A stretch of DNA of 64,000 nucleotides from Anaerophilus nitritigenes (GCF_004138215.1 NZ_RYYS01000032.1:1-64000), one strand, 5' to 3'. Numbered from the stretch's first letter, positions 9,070-18,693 are shown. The notes: a model not told the origin generated them from the sequence alone. A program made the numbers and translations.

Positions 9070-10206
9070 ATGAAAAATATAGGGTTGTATATTCACATTC
9101 CATTTTGTGTAAAAAAATGCTTCTACTGTGATTTTTGTTCTTATCCAGATACTTACAATATTTCAGCTTATATGAATGCAGTAAAGAAAGAAATAAAATC
9201 ATTTGAAAAAGATTTGAAAGAGTATAAAATAAAATCTATTTTTATAGGAGGAGGAACACCTTCTATTATTCCTATAGATGAAATGGATAAAATTATGAAT
9301 CTATTACATGAGAAATTTCATATGGATGAAAAGATAGAATGGAGTATAGAATCAAATCCAGGAACATTAAATGAAGAAAAAATAAGATTTTATTTAAAAA
9401 GTGGAATCAACAGATTGAGTATAGGGCTTCAAGCTTGGCAGGATCATCATCTGAAAAGATTAGGAAGAATTCATACAAAGGATGAATTTGTAAAAAATTA
9501 TTTATTAGCAAGAAAACTAGGGTTTAAAAATATAAATATAGATTTGATGTTTTCTCTTCCAGATCAAACTTTTTTAGAATGGAAGGAAACTTTATCTCAA
9601 GTGATAAAACTACAACCTGAACATATTTCTTCTTATAGTTTAAAAATAGAAGAAAATACAGTGTTTAATGAGTTGTACGAAAAAGGTTTATTAAATATTC
9701 CTAGCGATGAAGAAGATAGAGAAATGTATCATTTTGCTATGGATTATCTTACTTCATGTGGGTATGAACATTATGAAATATCAAATTTTGCTAAAGAAAA
9801 TAAAGGCAGTATTCATAATCAAATTTATTGGGAAAATAAAGAGTATATAGGATTTGGAGTAGGCGCTCATTCCTATTTTAATAACGACAGATTTTCAAAT
9901 GAAATCAATATAGATGATTATATTTTAAAGATTCAAAATAAAAAAAGCCCTTGTATTACAAAAGAAAAAATATTTAAAGAAGATGAGATGGCAGAAACTA
10001 TGTTTTTAGGACTTCGACTAATAAGAGGGATTGATACAAAAGAGTTTGAAAAAAGATTTAAAATAAGTCCTTTAAAGATTTATAAAAAGTCTATCGATAA
10101 ATTTATACAAGAAGGACTTTTGTGGAATGATGGAAGAAATATTGGACTTACTAAAAGAGGAATAGATGTATCCAATCAAATTTTTGTTGATTTTTTGCCA
10201 GATTAA
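9070..10206 (+). CDS. hemW: Radical SAM heme chaperone HemW
   Basis: HemN-like radical SAM protein that binds heme and hands it to target proteins; older annotations call it oxygen-independent coproporphyrinogen III oxidase. The 378 residues match HemW. The 4Fe-4S motif CVKKCFYCDF lies at about 13-22 (CxxxCxxC), followed by GGGTPS (SAM-binding) and the HemN C-terminal domain. The true HemN oxidase has a longer N-terminus that is absent here, so chaperone is the better call. It follows lepA and precedes hrcA, the Bacillus subtilis order. Confidence 0.93.
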   Translation: MKNIGLYIHIPFCVKKCFYCDFCSYPDTYNISAYMNAVKKEIKSFEKDLKEYKIKSIFIGGGTPSIIPIDEMDKIMNLLHEKFHMDEKIEWSIESNPGTLNEEKIRFYLKSGINRLSIGLQAWQDHHLKRLGRIHTKDEFVKNYLLARKLGFKNINIDLMFSLPDQTFLEWKETLSQVIKLQPEHISSYSLKIEENTVFNELYEKGLLNIPSDEEDREMYHFAMDYLTSCGYEHYEISNFAKENKGSIHNQIYWENKEYIGFGVGAHSYFNNDRFSNEINIDDYILKIQNKKSPCITKEKIFKEDEMAETMFLGLRLIRGIDTKEFEKRFKISPLKIYKKSIDKFIQEGLLWNDGRNIGLTKRGIDVSNQIFVDFLPD

Positions 10207-10222
10207 AAAAACAAAAAAGCTA

Positions 10223-10251
10223 TTGACAAATTCATTTATTAGTGATACCTT
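10223..10251 (+). promoter_or_regulatory. Sigma-A promoter of the hrcA-dnaK operon
   Basis: TTGACA (10223-10228), 17-base spacer, TACCTT (10246-10251). Transcription would start just upstream of the CIRCE operator, the usual layout for HrcA control. Confidence 0.7.
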
Positions 10252-10265
10252 AAAATCATAATAGA

Positions 10266-10292
10266 TTAGCACTCATCAAGAGAGAGTGCTAA
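10266..10292. promoter_or_regulatory. CIRCE operator (HrcA binding site)
   Basis: Perfect match to the CIRCE consensus: TTAGCACTC, 9-base spacer, GAGTGCTAA. It lies in the 5' leader of hrcA. HrcA binds here and represses the chaperone operon until heat shock. Confidence 0.98.
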
Positions 10293-10309
10293 CAAATAGG
10301 AGTGGTATT

Positions 10310-11332
10310 ATGGGGCTAGGAGAAAGAAAGTTAAAAATCCTACAGGCCATAATCAAGGATTTTATTTTGACAGCTGAACCTGTGGGTTCAAGAACACTTA
10401 TGAAAAAATATGACTTAGGGATTAGTGCTGCTACGATAAGAAATGAAATGTCAGATTTAGAGGAAATGGGTTTTTTAAGTCAACCCCATACTTCTGCTGG
10501 TAGAATCCCTTCTGACAAAGGTTATAGACTTTATGTAGATAGTTTAATGATGATGGATCGATTGGCTAAGAATCAGCAAGATGCAATTCAAAAAAGCTTT
10601 CTACAGAGTTTTGGAGAAATAAGGGAGATTATTACAGCAACTTCTAAAGTTTTATCTCATATGACAAAGCTTACCTCTGTTGTATTGTCTCCTCAATTTG
10701 AACAAAGCAAATTAAAGTCTGTACAACTTGTTCCTATTGATGAAAAAAGCTTACTATTGATAGTAGTATCTGAATCTGGCATTGTAAGAAATGCCATTGT
10801 AAGAAATAATGAAGTTTTTAGTAAAGAACATTTAGAGTTAATTACTAAGATACTAAATATCAAGCTTAAGGGGTTAACTATTGGAAAAGTTAATAAAGAT
10901 GTTATTTATGACTTAAAGTGTGATATGAAAAAGTATACATCTTTAGTAGATCTTATTATACCAGTGCTTCTTGCAACTTTAGAAGATATGATTAGTGTTG
11001 AAGTGTACTTGGATGGATTGATGAATATTTTTCAGTTGCCAGAGTATCATAATATAGAAAAAGCAAGAGATTTTTTACAAATGTTAAATCATAAAGAACA
11101 TATTATGGATTTATTACTCAATAGTAAAGATGAACTAGATATTACTATAGGAACAGAGAATAGACATGAAGAAATGAGAAATTGTAGTTTAGTGACTGCT
11201 ACTTACAAAGTAAATGATGTGATTGTAGGAAAAATAGGAGTCATTGGACCTACAAGAATGAATTATGATCATATTGTTTCTGTTGTAGACTATGTAACAA
11301 AAAATTTAACGCAGTTATTAAATGATGAATAA
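10310..11332 (+). CDS. hrcA: Heat-inducible transcription repressor HrcA
   Basis: DNA-binding repressor of class I heat-shock genes, acting on the CIRCE element 17 bases upstream. The ATG at 10310 follows TAGGAGTGG and gives 340 residues, starting MGLGERKLKILQAI. The alternative start at 10286 lies inside the CIRCE element. A winged-helix N-terminus (ISAATIRNEMSDLEEMGFL, HTSAGRIPSDKGYR) is followed by the GAF-like dimerisation domain. It is the first gene of hrcA-grpE-dnaK-dnaJ and is autoregulated. A long hairpin follows before grpE. Confidence 0.97.
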   Translation: MGLGERKLKILQAIIKDFILTAEPVGSRTLMKKYDLGISAATIRNEMSDLEEMGFLSQPHTSAGRIPSDKGYRLYVDSLMMMDRLAKNQQDAIQKSFLQSFGEIREIITATSKVLSHMTKLTSVVLSPQFEQSKLKSVQLVPIDEKSLLLIVVSESGIVRNAIVRNNEVFSKEHLELITKILNIKLKGLTIGKVNKDVIYDLKCDMKKYTSLVDLIIPVLLATLEDMISVEVYLDGLMNIFQLPEYHNIEKARDFLQMLNHKEHIMDLLLNSKDELDITIGTENRHEEMRNCSLVTATYKVNDVIVGKIGVIGPTRMNYDHIVSVVDYVTKNLTQLLNDE

Positions 11333-11340
11333 CGATGTTA

Positions 11341-11370
11341 TATAGTGCAAAATATTTATTTTGCACTATA
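11341..11370 (+). other. Perfect 14-bp hairpin between hrcA and grpE
   Basis: TATAGTGCAAAATA, two-base centre, TATTTTGCACTATA; no T tract follows, so it is not a standard terminator. In Bacillus subtilis the dnaK operon mRNA is processed between hrcA and grpE. A similar processing or stability role is the likely reading. Confidence 0.7.
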
Positions 11371-11435
11371 CATATGTGGAATTTAAATTAGATGCACAAA
11401 TCATAAGGAAATATAATATAGGTAGGTGAGTAGAG

Positions 11436-11990
11436 ATGAAAAAAAATCATTCAGAGGATCTTCAACAGGAGACTGTAAGAGATAATTTAGAAGCTACACA
11501 AGAAGAATTGAAAGAGCAAAATCAAGAATGTACTTGTGAAGATGCAAAAATCAAAAAGCTACAAGAAGAAAAAGAAGAAATCAATAGTCAGTTTTTAAGA
11601 ATGACTGCAGATTTTCAAAATTATAAAAAAAGAGTAGAAAAGGAAAAAAGTGATATATACACTTTTGCAAATGAAAAATTGATTTTAGATATGCTTCCAG
11701 TAGTAGATAATTTACAAAGAGCTATAAAAACTTATAAAGATGAAGGAAAAGATGAATCTTTTACGCAAGGAATAGAAATGATTTTAAAGCAACTTTTAGA
11801 AGTGTTTGAGAAAAATGGAGTAAAAGAAATAGAAACAATAGGAAAAGAATTTGATCCTAATTTTCATCATGCTGTAATGCAAGAGGAATGTGATGGATAT
11901 GAAAGCAATATAATTATAGATGTGTTCCAAAAGGGATATACATTAAATGAAAAAGTAATTAGACCAAGTATGGTAAAAGTAGCAAATTAA
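11436..11990 (+). CDS. grpE: Nucleotide exchange factor GrpE
   Basis: Cochaperone that releases ADP from DnaK. The 184 residues have an acidic, Glu/Gln-rich N-terminus (1-50), a long dimerising coiled coil (about 45-105, ending in the conserved [12 protein letters not shown] block), and the beta-sheet head. The head carries family blocks [18 protein letters not shown] and the C-terminal [17 protein letters not shown]. It lies between hrcA and dnaK, which starts 38 bases downstream. The N-terminal tail has a cysteine pair region (ECTCED) not typical of the family, but this is a minor variation. Confidence 0.97.
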   Translation: MKKNHSEDLQQETVRDNLEATQEELKEQNQECTCEDAKIKKLQEEKEEINSQFLRMTADFQNYKKRVEKEKSDIYTFANEKLILDMLPVVDNLQRAIKTYKDEGKDESFTQGIEMILKQLLEVFEKNGVKEIETIGKEFDPNFHHAVMQEECDGYESNIIIDVFQKGYTLNEKVIRPSMVKVAN

Positions 11991-12028
11991 AAAAATTTTA
12001 TATAGGATATGAAGGAGGAAATTGTACA

Positions 12029-13858
12029 ATGGGAAAAATTATTGGTATTGACTTAGGGACAACTAACTCATGTGTTTCAGTATTAGAAGGTGGAGAACCT
12101 GTAGTAATTTCAAATGCAGAAGGAAATAGAACTACTCCGTCTGTTGTGGCTTTTACAAAGGCAGGAGAACGTCTTGTAGGAGAAACAGCAAAAAGACAAG
12201 CTATTACAAATCCTGATAAGACAATTAGTTCTATAAAAAGACATATGGGAACTGATTATAAAGTATCTATAGATGGAAAAGATTATACACCACAAGATAT
12301 TTCAGCTATGATTTTAATGAAGTTAAAAGCAGATGCTGAAAGTTACTTAGGAGAAGCAGTAACAGAAGCTGTTATTACTGTTCCTGCATATTTTTCAGAT
12401 AGCCAAAGACAGGCTACCAAAGATGCTGGAAAAATAGCAGGACTTGAAGTAAAAAGAATCATCAATGAACCTACTGCTGCATCATTAGCTTATGGACTTG
12501 ATAAAGAAAATGAACATCAAAAAATTATGGTATTTGACTTAGGAGGAGGTACTTTTGACGTTTCAATTCTAGAATTAGGAGATGGAGTGTTCGAAGTATT
12601 AGCAACTCATGGAGACAATCACCTTGGTGGAGATGATTTTGATGATGCAGTGATGAATTTCTTAGCAGAATCTTTCCAAAAAGAACATGGGGTAGATTTA
12701 AGAAAAGATAAGATGTCTCTACAAAGATTAAAAGAAGCAGCAGAAAAAGCCAAAAAAGAATTATCTAGTACCCAAACAGCAAATATAAATCTTCCATTTA
12801 TTACTGCAACTGCTGAAGGACCACTTCATTTAAATATGGATTTAACAAGAGCAAAATTTAATCAGCTTACAGAACAGTTAGTAAAAAGAAGTATGGAACC
12901 TGTAGAAAAAGCTTTAAGAGATTCAGGGTTAACTGCTTCTCAAGTAGATAAAGTAATTTTAGTAGGAGGTTCTACGAGAATTCCTGCCGTACAAGAAGCT
13001 GTAAAAAATCTTACAGGAAAAGATCCTCATAAAGGAATCAATCCAGATGAATGTGTAGCTATAGGAGCTGCTATTCAAGCAGGAGTATTGACAGGAGAAG
13101 TAAAAGATGTATTATTACTAGATGTAACACCGCTATCTTTAGGAATTGAAACTTTAGGAGGAGTATCTACAAAGTTAATTGAAAGAAATACTACAATTCC
13201 TACAAGAAAAAGCCAAGTTTTCTCTACTGCAGCAGATAACCAAACAGCTGTTGATATCCATGTTCTTCAAGGAGAAAGAGAAATGGCAGCAGATAATATT
13301 ACATTAGGTAGATTCCAACTTAGTGGTATTATGCCAGCTCCAAGAGGAATTCCTCAAATTGAAGTAACATTTGATATTGATGCAAATGGTATTGTAAATG
13401 TAAGTGCAAAAGATAAAGGAACAGGAAAAGAACAAAAGATTACAATTACTGCTTCTACTAATTTAAGCGATGATGAAATCGAAAAGAAAGTAAAAGAAGC
13501 AGAAAAATTTGCAGAAGAAGATAAAAAGAAAAAAGAAGCTATTGAATCAAGAAATAAAGCAGATACAATGGTTTATGAAACAGAAAAAGCTCTAAAAGAA
13601 GTAGGAGATAAAGTAAGTGCTGAGGAGAAGAAAAATATTGAAGATAAATTAGCAGCTCTTAAAAAAGCATTAGAAGGAGATAACGCAGAGGAGATCACAA
13701 AAGCAACAGAAGAATTAACAAGTGCTTTCCATGTATTATCACAAAAAATGTATGAACAAGCAGGCGCACAAAACCAAGAAGGTCAAGCAACAGGTAATGA
13801 ACCAAAAGATGATAATGTAGTGGATGCAGACTATGAAGTAGTAGATGATGATAAATAA
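12029..13858 (+). CDS. dnaK: Molecular chaperone DnaK (Hsp70)
   Basis: ATP-dependent Hsp70 chaperone of the cytosol, working with DnaJ and GrpE. The 609 residues are typical for Firmicutes (shorter lid loop than in Enterobacteria). Signatures: [10 protein letters not shown] at 5-14, [25 protein letters not shown] and VGGSTRIP in the ATPase domain, [14 protein letters not shown] in the linker, and a C-terminal lid ending in an acidic tail ([11 protein letters not shown]). It has a strong GAAGGAGGA ribosome site. It is the third gene of the HrcA-controlled operon. Confidence 0.98.
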   Translation: MGKIIGIDLGTTNSCVSVLEGGEPVVISNAEGNRTTPSVVAFTKAGERLVGETAKRQAITNPDKTISSIKRHMGTDYKVSIDGKDYTPQDISAMILMKLKADAESYLGEAVTEAVITVPAYFSDSQRQATKDAGKIAGLEVKRIINEPTAASLAYGLDKENEHQKIMVFDLGGGTFDVSILELGDGVFEVLATHGDNHLGGDDFDDAVMNFLAESFQKEHGVDLRKDKMSLQRLKEAAEKAKKELSSTQTANINLPFITATAEGPLHLNMDLTRAKFNQLTEQLVKRSMEPVEKALRDSGLTASQVDKVILVGGSTRIPAVQEAVKNLTGKDPHKGINPDECVAIGAAIQAGVLTGEVKDVLLLDVTPLSLGIETLGGVSTKLIERNTTIPTRKSQVFSTAADNQTAVDIHVLQGEREMAADNITLGRFQLSGIMPAPRGIPQIEVTFDIDANGIVNVSAKDKGTGKEQKITITASTNLSDDEIEKKVKEAEKFAEEDKKKKEAIESRNKADTMVYETEKALKEVGDKVSAEEKKNIEDKLAALKKALEGDNAEEITKATEELTSAFHVLSQKMYEQAGAQNQEGQATGNEPKDDNVVDADYEVVDDDK

Positions 13859-13867
13859 AAAAATATT

Positions 13868-13890
13868 AGGCACCCACTTGGGTGCCTTGT
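13868..13890 (+). terminator. Hairpin between dnaK and dnaJ
   Basis: AGGCACCC ACTT GGGTGCCT, an 8-bp GC-rich stem; the following tract is only TGTAAAT, so termination is likely partial. It would make dnaJ less abundant than dnaK. Confidence 0.65.
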
Positions 13891-13905
13891 AAATGTGAAA
13901 AAAGG

Positions 13906-13934
13906 TTGCGAAATTTTTATATATTGCATATAAT
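13906..13934 (+). promoter_or_regulatory. Possible internal promoter for dnaJ
   Basis: TTGCGA (13906-13911), 17-base spacer, TATAAT (13929-13934), 52 bases before the dnaJ ATG. The match to sigma-A is good. No CIRCE is associated, so dnaJ could be expressed independently of HrcA. Confidence 0.55.
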
Positions 13935-13985
13935 TGTTGTAGTTTGTGTTTCTCACAAAACCTCATAAGAAAGGCGGTGAGAATA

Positions 13986-15110
13986 ATGTCTAAAAGAGAT
14001 TATTATGAAGTTTTAGGAGTAGACAAAGGTTCAGATCAAGATAGTATAAAAAGAGCATATCGTAAAATGGCAATGAAGTATCATCCGGATAGAAATCCTG
14101 GAGATAAACAAGCAGAAGAAAAATTTAAAGAAGCCAATGAAGCTTATGAAGTATTAGGAGATCAAAACAAAAGAGCAAAATATGATCAATTTGGTCATGC
14201 AGGAGTAGATCCAAATGCTCAAGGTGGATTTGGAGGCTTTGGATCAGGAGGTTTTGGAGATATTTTTGAAGACATATTCGATATGTTTGGTGGTGGTTTT
14301 TCAGGAAGAAGATCAGGACCACAAAAGGGTGCTGATTTAAAATATGAACTAGGCATTACATTTAAAGAAGCAGCTTTTGGAGTAAAGAAGGAAATCACAA
14401 TTCAAAGACATGAAAAGTGTGATACTTGTCATGGAACAGGAGCTAAAGAAGGAACAAGTAAAAAAACTTGTTCTAAATGTAATGGTAGTGGAGAAATAAG
14501 ATATGCAACAAGAACTCCTCTTGGTCAATTTGTAAATGTAAAACCATGTGATGTATGTCATGGAGCAGGAAGTATTATCGAGAATCCTTGCTTACAATGT
14601 CATGGAGCAGGAAAAGAATTAAAAAATAAAAAGATACAAATCAATATACCAGCAGGAGTAGATACAGGATCTGTAATTCCTTTAAGAGGAGAAGGAGAGC
14701 CTGGAGAAAAAGGAGGACCTCAGGGAGATTTATATATTGTTTTAAGAATAAAGCCTCATGAAATATTTAAAAGAGATGGAAATGACATAATTTGTGAGAT
14801 TCCTATTACTTTTGTGCAGGCTGCCCTTGGAGATGAATTACAGATACCTACGCTAGAGGGACAAGAAAAATATAAAATACCTGAAGGAACACAAAGTGGA
14901 ACAATATTTAGAATGAAGGGTAAAGGAATTCCCAATGTAAGAGGATATGGAAGAGGAGATCTTTATATCAAAGTAATTGTTGAAGTCCCCAAAAGGTTAA
15001 ATGATAAACAAAAAGAACTTCTTAAGAAATTTGCAGATGTAATGGGAGAAGATGTACATGAACAAAGAAAAACCTTTTTTGATAAGGTAAAAGAGGTTTT
15101 TGGCATATAA
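13986..15110 (+). CDS. dnaJ: Chaperone protein DnaJ (Hsp40)
   Basis: Cochaperone that delivers substrates to DnaK and stimulates its ATPase. The ATG at 13986 follows AAAGGCGGTGAG and gives 374 residues, starting MSKRDYYEVLGV; the longer frame adds 14 unsupported residues. Order: J domain (1-70) with HPD in the YHPDRNPG block, Gly/Phe-rich linker (about 75-115), four zinc-finger repeats (CDTCHGTG, CSKCNGSG, CDVCHGAG, CLQCHGAG), and the C-terminal substrate-binding domain. It is last in the hrcA operon. Confidence 0.98.
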   Translation: MSKRDYYEVLGVDKGSDQDSIKRAYRKMAMKYHPDRNPGDKQAEEKFKEANEAYEVLGDQNKRAKYDQFGHAGVDPNAQGGFGGFGSGGFGDIFEDIFDMFGGGFSGRRSGPQKGADLKYELGITFKEAAFGVKKEITIQRHEKCDTCHGTGAKEGTSKKTCSKCNGSGEIRYATRTPLGQFVNVKPCDVCHGAGSIIENPCLQCHGAGKELKNKKIQINIPAGVDTGSVIPLRGEGEPGEKGGPQGDLYIVLRIKPHEIFKRDGNDIICEIPITFVQAALGDELQIPTLEGQEKYKIPEGTQSGTIFRMKGKGIPNVRGYGRGDLYIKVIVEVPKRLNDKQKELLKKFADVMGEDVHEQRKTFFDKVKEVFGI

Positions 15111-15139
15111 AACACCCGGTAATTACTGGGTGTTTCATT
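15110..15139 (+). terminator. Terminator after dnaJ
   Basis: AAACACCC and GGGTGTTT flank an inner GGTAATTACT, giving a nearly continuous stem with one G-T pair, then CATTTATT. It ends the heat-shock operon. Confidence 0.75.
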
Positions 15140-15168
15140 TATTATAATAATATTTAAAAAAATATTAT

Positions 15169-15197
15169 TTGGTAAAGATGACAGGCAAGGGTATAAT
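15169..15197 (+). promoter_or_regulatory. prmA promoter
   Basis: TTGGTA (15169-15174), 17-base spacer, TATAAT (15192-15197), 36 bases before the prmA ATG. Good sigma-A match directly after the dnaJ terminator. Confidence 0.7.
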
Positions 15198-15232
15198 AAT
15201 GTATAAAGACAAAGCTACGGAGGGGTAAAACA

Positions 15233-16183
15233 ATGAAATGGATAGAAGTAAAGATAAAAACTACTACAGAAGCAGTAGAAGCAGTAGCAAATATTTTATA
15301 TGATGCAGGAGTAGGAGGAGTTGTAATAGAAGATCCTAGTGATCCTATTTACCATCAAAAGGAATCAGAAGATTGGGATTATGTAGATGAATCTATTCTT
15401 CCTACAGATTATGAAGGAGCTATTGTAAAAGGCTATTTATCTGAAAGTGAAGATTTATTAGATAAAATAGAAATGATTAAGCAAAATGTTGAAAAAATTC
15501 CTCAATACAATTTAGATAAAGGATTAGGGGAAGTAACTACAGCTGAAGTTTATGAAGAAGATTGGGCAAATGCATGGAAAAAATACTATAAGCCTAAAAA
15601 AATAGGAAAAAATATTGTTATTAAACCATCTTGGGAAGATTATGATAAAAATCCAGGAGAATTAATTATAGAATTAGATCCTGGAATGGCATTTGGAACA
15701 GGAACCCATGAAACTACTATGATGTGTATAGAAAATATTGAAAAATACGTAAAGGATACATATACTGTTTTTGATATAGGCTGTGGAAGTGGGATTTTAT
15801 CTATTGCAGCAGCAAAATTAGGAGCAAAAAAAGTGATTGGAGTAGATCTAGATCAAGTTGCTGTAGACGCATCAAAGAGAAATGTTTTAGATAATAAAGT
15901 AGAAAATATCGTTGAAATTAGACATGGAAATCTTACAGATGTAATTGATGAAAAAGCAGATATAGTAGTAGCTAATATTATTGCAGATGTGATTATACAT
16001 TTATCTTCATTTATTAAAAAATTTATGAAAGAAGATGGGATATTTATATCTTCTGGAATTATTTTAGATAAAGTAGATGAAGTAGTAGAGGCACTTAAAA
16101 AAAATGAATTTGAAATACAAGAAGTTAGAAAAATGGGAGAATGGGCAGTAATTATGTCTAAAGGAGCCAGAAAAGATGCATAG
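15233..16183 (+). CDS. prmA: Ribosomal protein L11 methyltransferase
   Basis: SAM-dependent enzyme that trimethylates ribosomal protein L11. The 316 residues are the expected length. The N-terminal L11-binding domain (about 1-80, WIEVKIKTTTEAVEAV) is followed by the Rossmann methyltransferase core with the SAM motif FDIGCGSGILSIAA at about 181-194 and the catalytic-region motif VVANIIADV. It has an ACGGAGGGG ribosome site. It overlaps rsmE by 8 bases, forming the conserved prmA-rsmE-mtaB unit downstream of dnaJ. Confidence 0.96.
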   Translation: MKWIEVKIKTTTEAVEAVANILYDAGVGGVVIEDPSDPIYHQKESEDWDYVDESILPTDYEGAIVKGYLSESEDLLDKIEMIKQNVEKIPQYNLDKGLGEVTTAEVYEEDWANAWKKYYKPKKIGKNIVIKPSWEDYDKNPGELIIELDPGMAFGTGTHETTMMCIENIEKYVKDTYTVFDIGCGSGILSIAAAKLGAKKVIGVDLDQVAVDASKRNVLDNKVENIVEIRHGNLTDVIDEKADIVVANIIADVIIHLSSFIKKFMKEDGIFISSGIILDKVDEVVEALKKNEFEIQEVRKMGEWAVIMSKGARKDA

Positions 16184-16931
16184 ATTTTTTGCTGATGAAA
16201 ATAATATTTTAGAAAATGAAAAAATTATTCTTGATGATTCAGAAGATGTAAAGCATATTTTAAAAGTATTAAGGTTAAATGAAGGAGATCAGATAGAAGT
16301 TTGTGATGGAAAAAATCATGATTATATAGGAAAGATTATTTCTTTATCTAAAAAGAAGATTGAGCTAAAAATTATTGAAAAAAAAACATCTCTTACAGAA
16401 TCTAATATAGAAGTTACTCTTTTTCAAGGTATTCCAAAGGGTAGTAAGATGGAGCTTATTATTCAAAAGTGTACAGAACTAGGGATTTTTAGTGTTGTTC
16501 CTGTTATTACAAATAGAACGATTGTTCAGTTGAAGGATCAAAAAAGTGAAGAAAAAAAAGTTGAAAGATGGCAAAAAATTTCAAATGAGGCTGCCAAACA
16601 GTGCAAAAGAGGAGTTATTCCTAAAATTGAAAATCCTATCTTCTTTGAGGAGTTGTTAAAACAGTTATATGAATATGATTTGTGTATTGTTCCTTATGAG
16701 AAAGAAAAACAAGTAGGATTAAAAGAGGTATTTAAAAAATATAAAGATGTGAAAAAAATTGCTATTTTTATTGGACCTGAAGGAGGATTTGAGGAAGAAG
16801 AAATCTATAAGCTTAAAGAAGAAAGTGCAATTTCTATTTCTTTAGGAAAAAGAATTTTAAGAACAGAAACAGCAGGTTTCGTAACACTTGGTATATGTAT
16901 GTATGAGTTAGGAGATTTAGGAGGCAGATAG
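16176..16931 (+). CDS. rsmE: 16S rRNA m3U1498 methyltransferase
   Basis: SPOUT-class enzyme that methylates U1498 of 16S rRNA; the Bacillus equivalent is YqeU. The 251 residues open with MHRFFADENN and a PUA-like domain. The trefoil-knot C-terminus carries FIGPEGGFEEEE and LGKRILRTETA, the SAM-binding signatures. The start codon lies inside the end of prmA (8-base overlap), so the two are translationally coupled. mtaB begins on the next base after its stop. Confidence 0.96.
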   Translation: MHRFFADENNILENEKIILDDSEDVKHILKVLRLNEGDQIEVCDGKNHDYIGKIISLSKKKIELKIIEKKTSLTESNIEVTLFQGIPKGSKMELIIQKCTELGIFSVVPVITNRTIVQLKDQKSEEKKVERWQKISNEAAKQCKRGVIPKIENPIFFEELLKQLYEYDLCIVPYEKEKQVGLKEVFKKYKDVKKIAIFIGPEGGFEEEEIYKLKEESAISISLGKRILRTETAGFVTLGICMYELGDLGGR

Positions 16932-18239
16932 ATGAATAAAGTAGCATTTTATACACTAGGGTGCAAAGTCAATCAGTATGAAACAGAAGCTATGATGGAG
17001 TTGTTTGAAAAAAGTGGATATCATGTTGTAGATCATGAAGATACAGCCGATGTATATGTAATTAATACTTGTACCGTTACAAATTTAGGAGATAGAAAAT
17101 CAAGACAATTTATTAGAAGAGCAAAAAGAAAAAATCCTAAATCTTTAATTGCTGTAGTAGGTTGTTATGCACAAACTGCACCTAAAGAAGTTGAAGCTAT
17201 TGAAGGAGTCAATGTTATTTTAGGGACAAATGATAGAAAAAAAATTGTGGATTATATAGAAAAAGTAAAAGAAGAAGAAGCTATCAATGCAGTTGGAGAT
17301 ATTATGCAGATCAAAGAATTTGAGGAAATGACCATCGGAGAAATTAAAGGAAAAACAAGAGCATATCTTAAAATTCAAGAAGGATGCAATCAATATTGTA
17401 GCTATTGTATTATTCCCTATGCAAGAGGTCCTATAAGAAGCAGAAAAATAGAAGATATTATAAAAGAAGTAAAACGTCTTTCAGAGCACGGATTTAAAGA
17501 AATTATATTAACAGGAATTCATGTAGCATCTTATGGAAAAGATTTAGAAGATCGTAATCTTTTAGAAGTGATAAAAGCAGTCCATGAGGTAGAAGGCATC
17601 AAAAGAATTCGATTAAGTTCTATTGAGCCGACTATTATGTCAGAAGAATTTGTAAAAGAATTATCTAATTTGCCAAAGGTTTGTCCACATTTTCATCTTT
17701 CATTACAAAGTGGTTGTAATGAAACATTAAAGAGAATGAATAGAAAATATACAACAGAAGAATATAAAATCATTGTAGATCGATTAAGAAGATCTATGCC
17801 TGATGTATCTATTACCACAGATATTATGGTAGGTTTTCCCGGAGAAACTGATGAAGAATTTGAAAAAACATTAAATTTTGTAAGAGATATAAATTTTAGT
17901 CAAATTCATGTATTTAAATATTCTAAAAGAAAAGGTACCAAAGCTGCTCAATTTTCTGATCAAGTAGATTCAAAAACAAAAAATCAAAGAAGTGAAAAAT
18001 TGATTGAGCTTGCAAGAAAATGTTCAATAAAATATCATAAAAAATTTGTAGGAACTCAAAGAGAAGTATTATTTGAAACTTTAAGTGTTGAAAGTCCAGG
18101 ATATTATGAAGGCCTTACAGATAATTATATAAGAGTTTTATGTCCATCTAAAACTCCTCTGGAAGAAAAGCTAGTATCTGTATTTATAGAAACAATATCA
18201 GAGGAATTAGTAGTAGGCAGATTAATAGAAATGATATAA
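16932..18239 (+). CDS. mtaB: tRNA t6A37 methylthiotransferase MtaB
   Basis: Radical SAM enzyme that converts t6A37 to ms2t6A37 in tRNAs reading ANN codons; the Bacillus equivalent is YqeV. The 435 residues show the UPF0004 N-terminal cluster domain (GCKVNQYE, NTCTVT, VVGCYAQ give the three cysteines), the radical SAM motif CNQYCSYCIIPYARG at about 154-168, and a C-terminal TRAM domain. It starts immediately after rsmE, with the ribosome site GGAGG inside the rsmE end. Third gene of the prmA unit. Confidence 0.96.
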   Translation: MNKVAFYTLGCKVNQYETEAMMELFEKSGYHVVDHEDTADVYVINTCTVTNLGDRKSRQFIRRAKRKNPKSLIAVVGCYAQTAPKEVEAIEGVNVILGTNDRKKIVDYIEKVKEEEAINAVGDIMQIKEFEEMTIGEIKGKTRAYLKIQEGCNQYCSYCIIPYARGPIRSRKIEDIIKEVKRLSEHGFKEIILTGIHVASYGKDLEDRNLLEVIKAVHEVEGIKRIRLSSIEPTIMSEEFVKELSNLPKVCPHFHLSLQSGCNETLKRMNRKYTTEEYKIIVDRLRRSMPDVSITTDIMVGFPGETDEEFEKTLNFVRDINFSQIHVFKYSKRKGTKAAQFSDQVDSKTKNQRSEKLIELARKCSIKYHKKFVGTQREVLFETLSVESPGYYEGLTDNYIRVLCPSKTPLEEKLVSVFIETISEELVVGRLIEMI

Positions 18240-18316
18240 TAATAAAAGAAGGAATTACAAAACAAATGTTGAATAATAAATGATGGAAGTTTTAAAATAG
18301 TAAGGAGGTGAAGAAA

Positions 18317-18658
18317 ATGGATGATTGCATATTTTGCAAAATTTCTTCTAAACAAGTTCCTTCGAAAATAGTATATGAGGACGATTCTGTAATGGCATTT
18401 TACGATATAGAACCACAAGCACCTGTTCATATAGTAATTATTCCTAAAAAACATATTAAGTCCTTAGATCATATAATAGAGCAAGACAAAAATCTTGTAG
18501 GATATATTTTTCTTTGTGCAAAAAAAATTGCAAGTGAATTAGGGCTAAAAAATGGATATAGGATTGTCAATAATTGTGGAAAGTTAGGGGGACAAACAGT
18601 AGACCATATACATTTTCACCTTCTAGGAGGAAGACAACTTCAATGGCCCCCAGGGTAA
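18317..18658 (+). CDS. HIT family nucleotide hydrolase (HinT-like)
   Basis: Histidine-triad protein, probably a purine nucleoside phosphoramidase. The ATG at 18317 follows TAAGGAGGTGA, so the GTG three codons earlier lies inside the ribosome site and is rejected. It has 113 residues: MDDCIFCKI at the start (with CxxC), [10 protein letters not shown] in the middle and the triad [10 protein letters not shown] near residue 97. The ending (QLQWPPG) matches the usual HinT tail (LxWPPG). It lies between mtaB and rpsU. Confidence 0.95.
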   Translation: MDDCIFCKISSKQVPSKIVYEDDSVMAFYDIEPQAPVHIVIIPKKHIKSLDHIIEQDKNLVGYIFLCAKKIASELGLKNGYRIVNNCGKLGGQTVDHIHFHLLGGRQLQWPPG

Positions 18659-18664
18659 AAAGAG

Positions 18665-18693
18665 TTGCATAAATGAAAGATTTCATGTATAAT
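18665..18693 (+). promoter_or_regulatory. rpsU promoter with dyad in the spacer
   Basis: TTGCAT (18665-18670), 17-base spacer, TATAAT (18688-18693). The spacer contains the perfect dyad ATGAAA GA TTTCAT (18673-18686). The promoter itself is strong; an operator role for the dyad is speculative. Confidence 0.7.
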
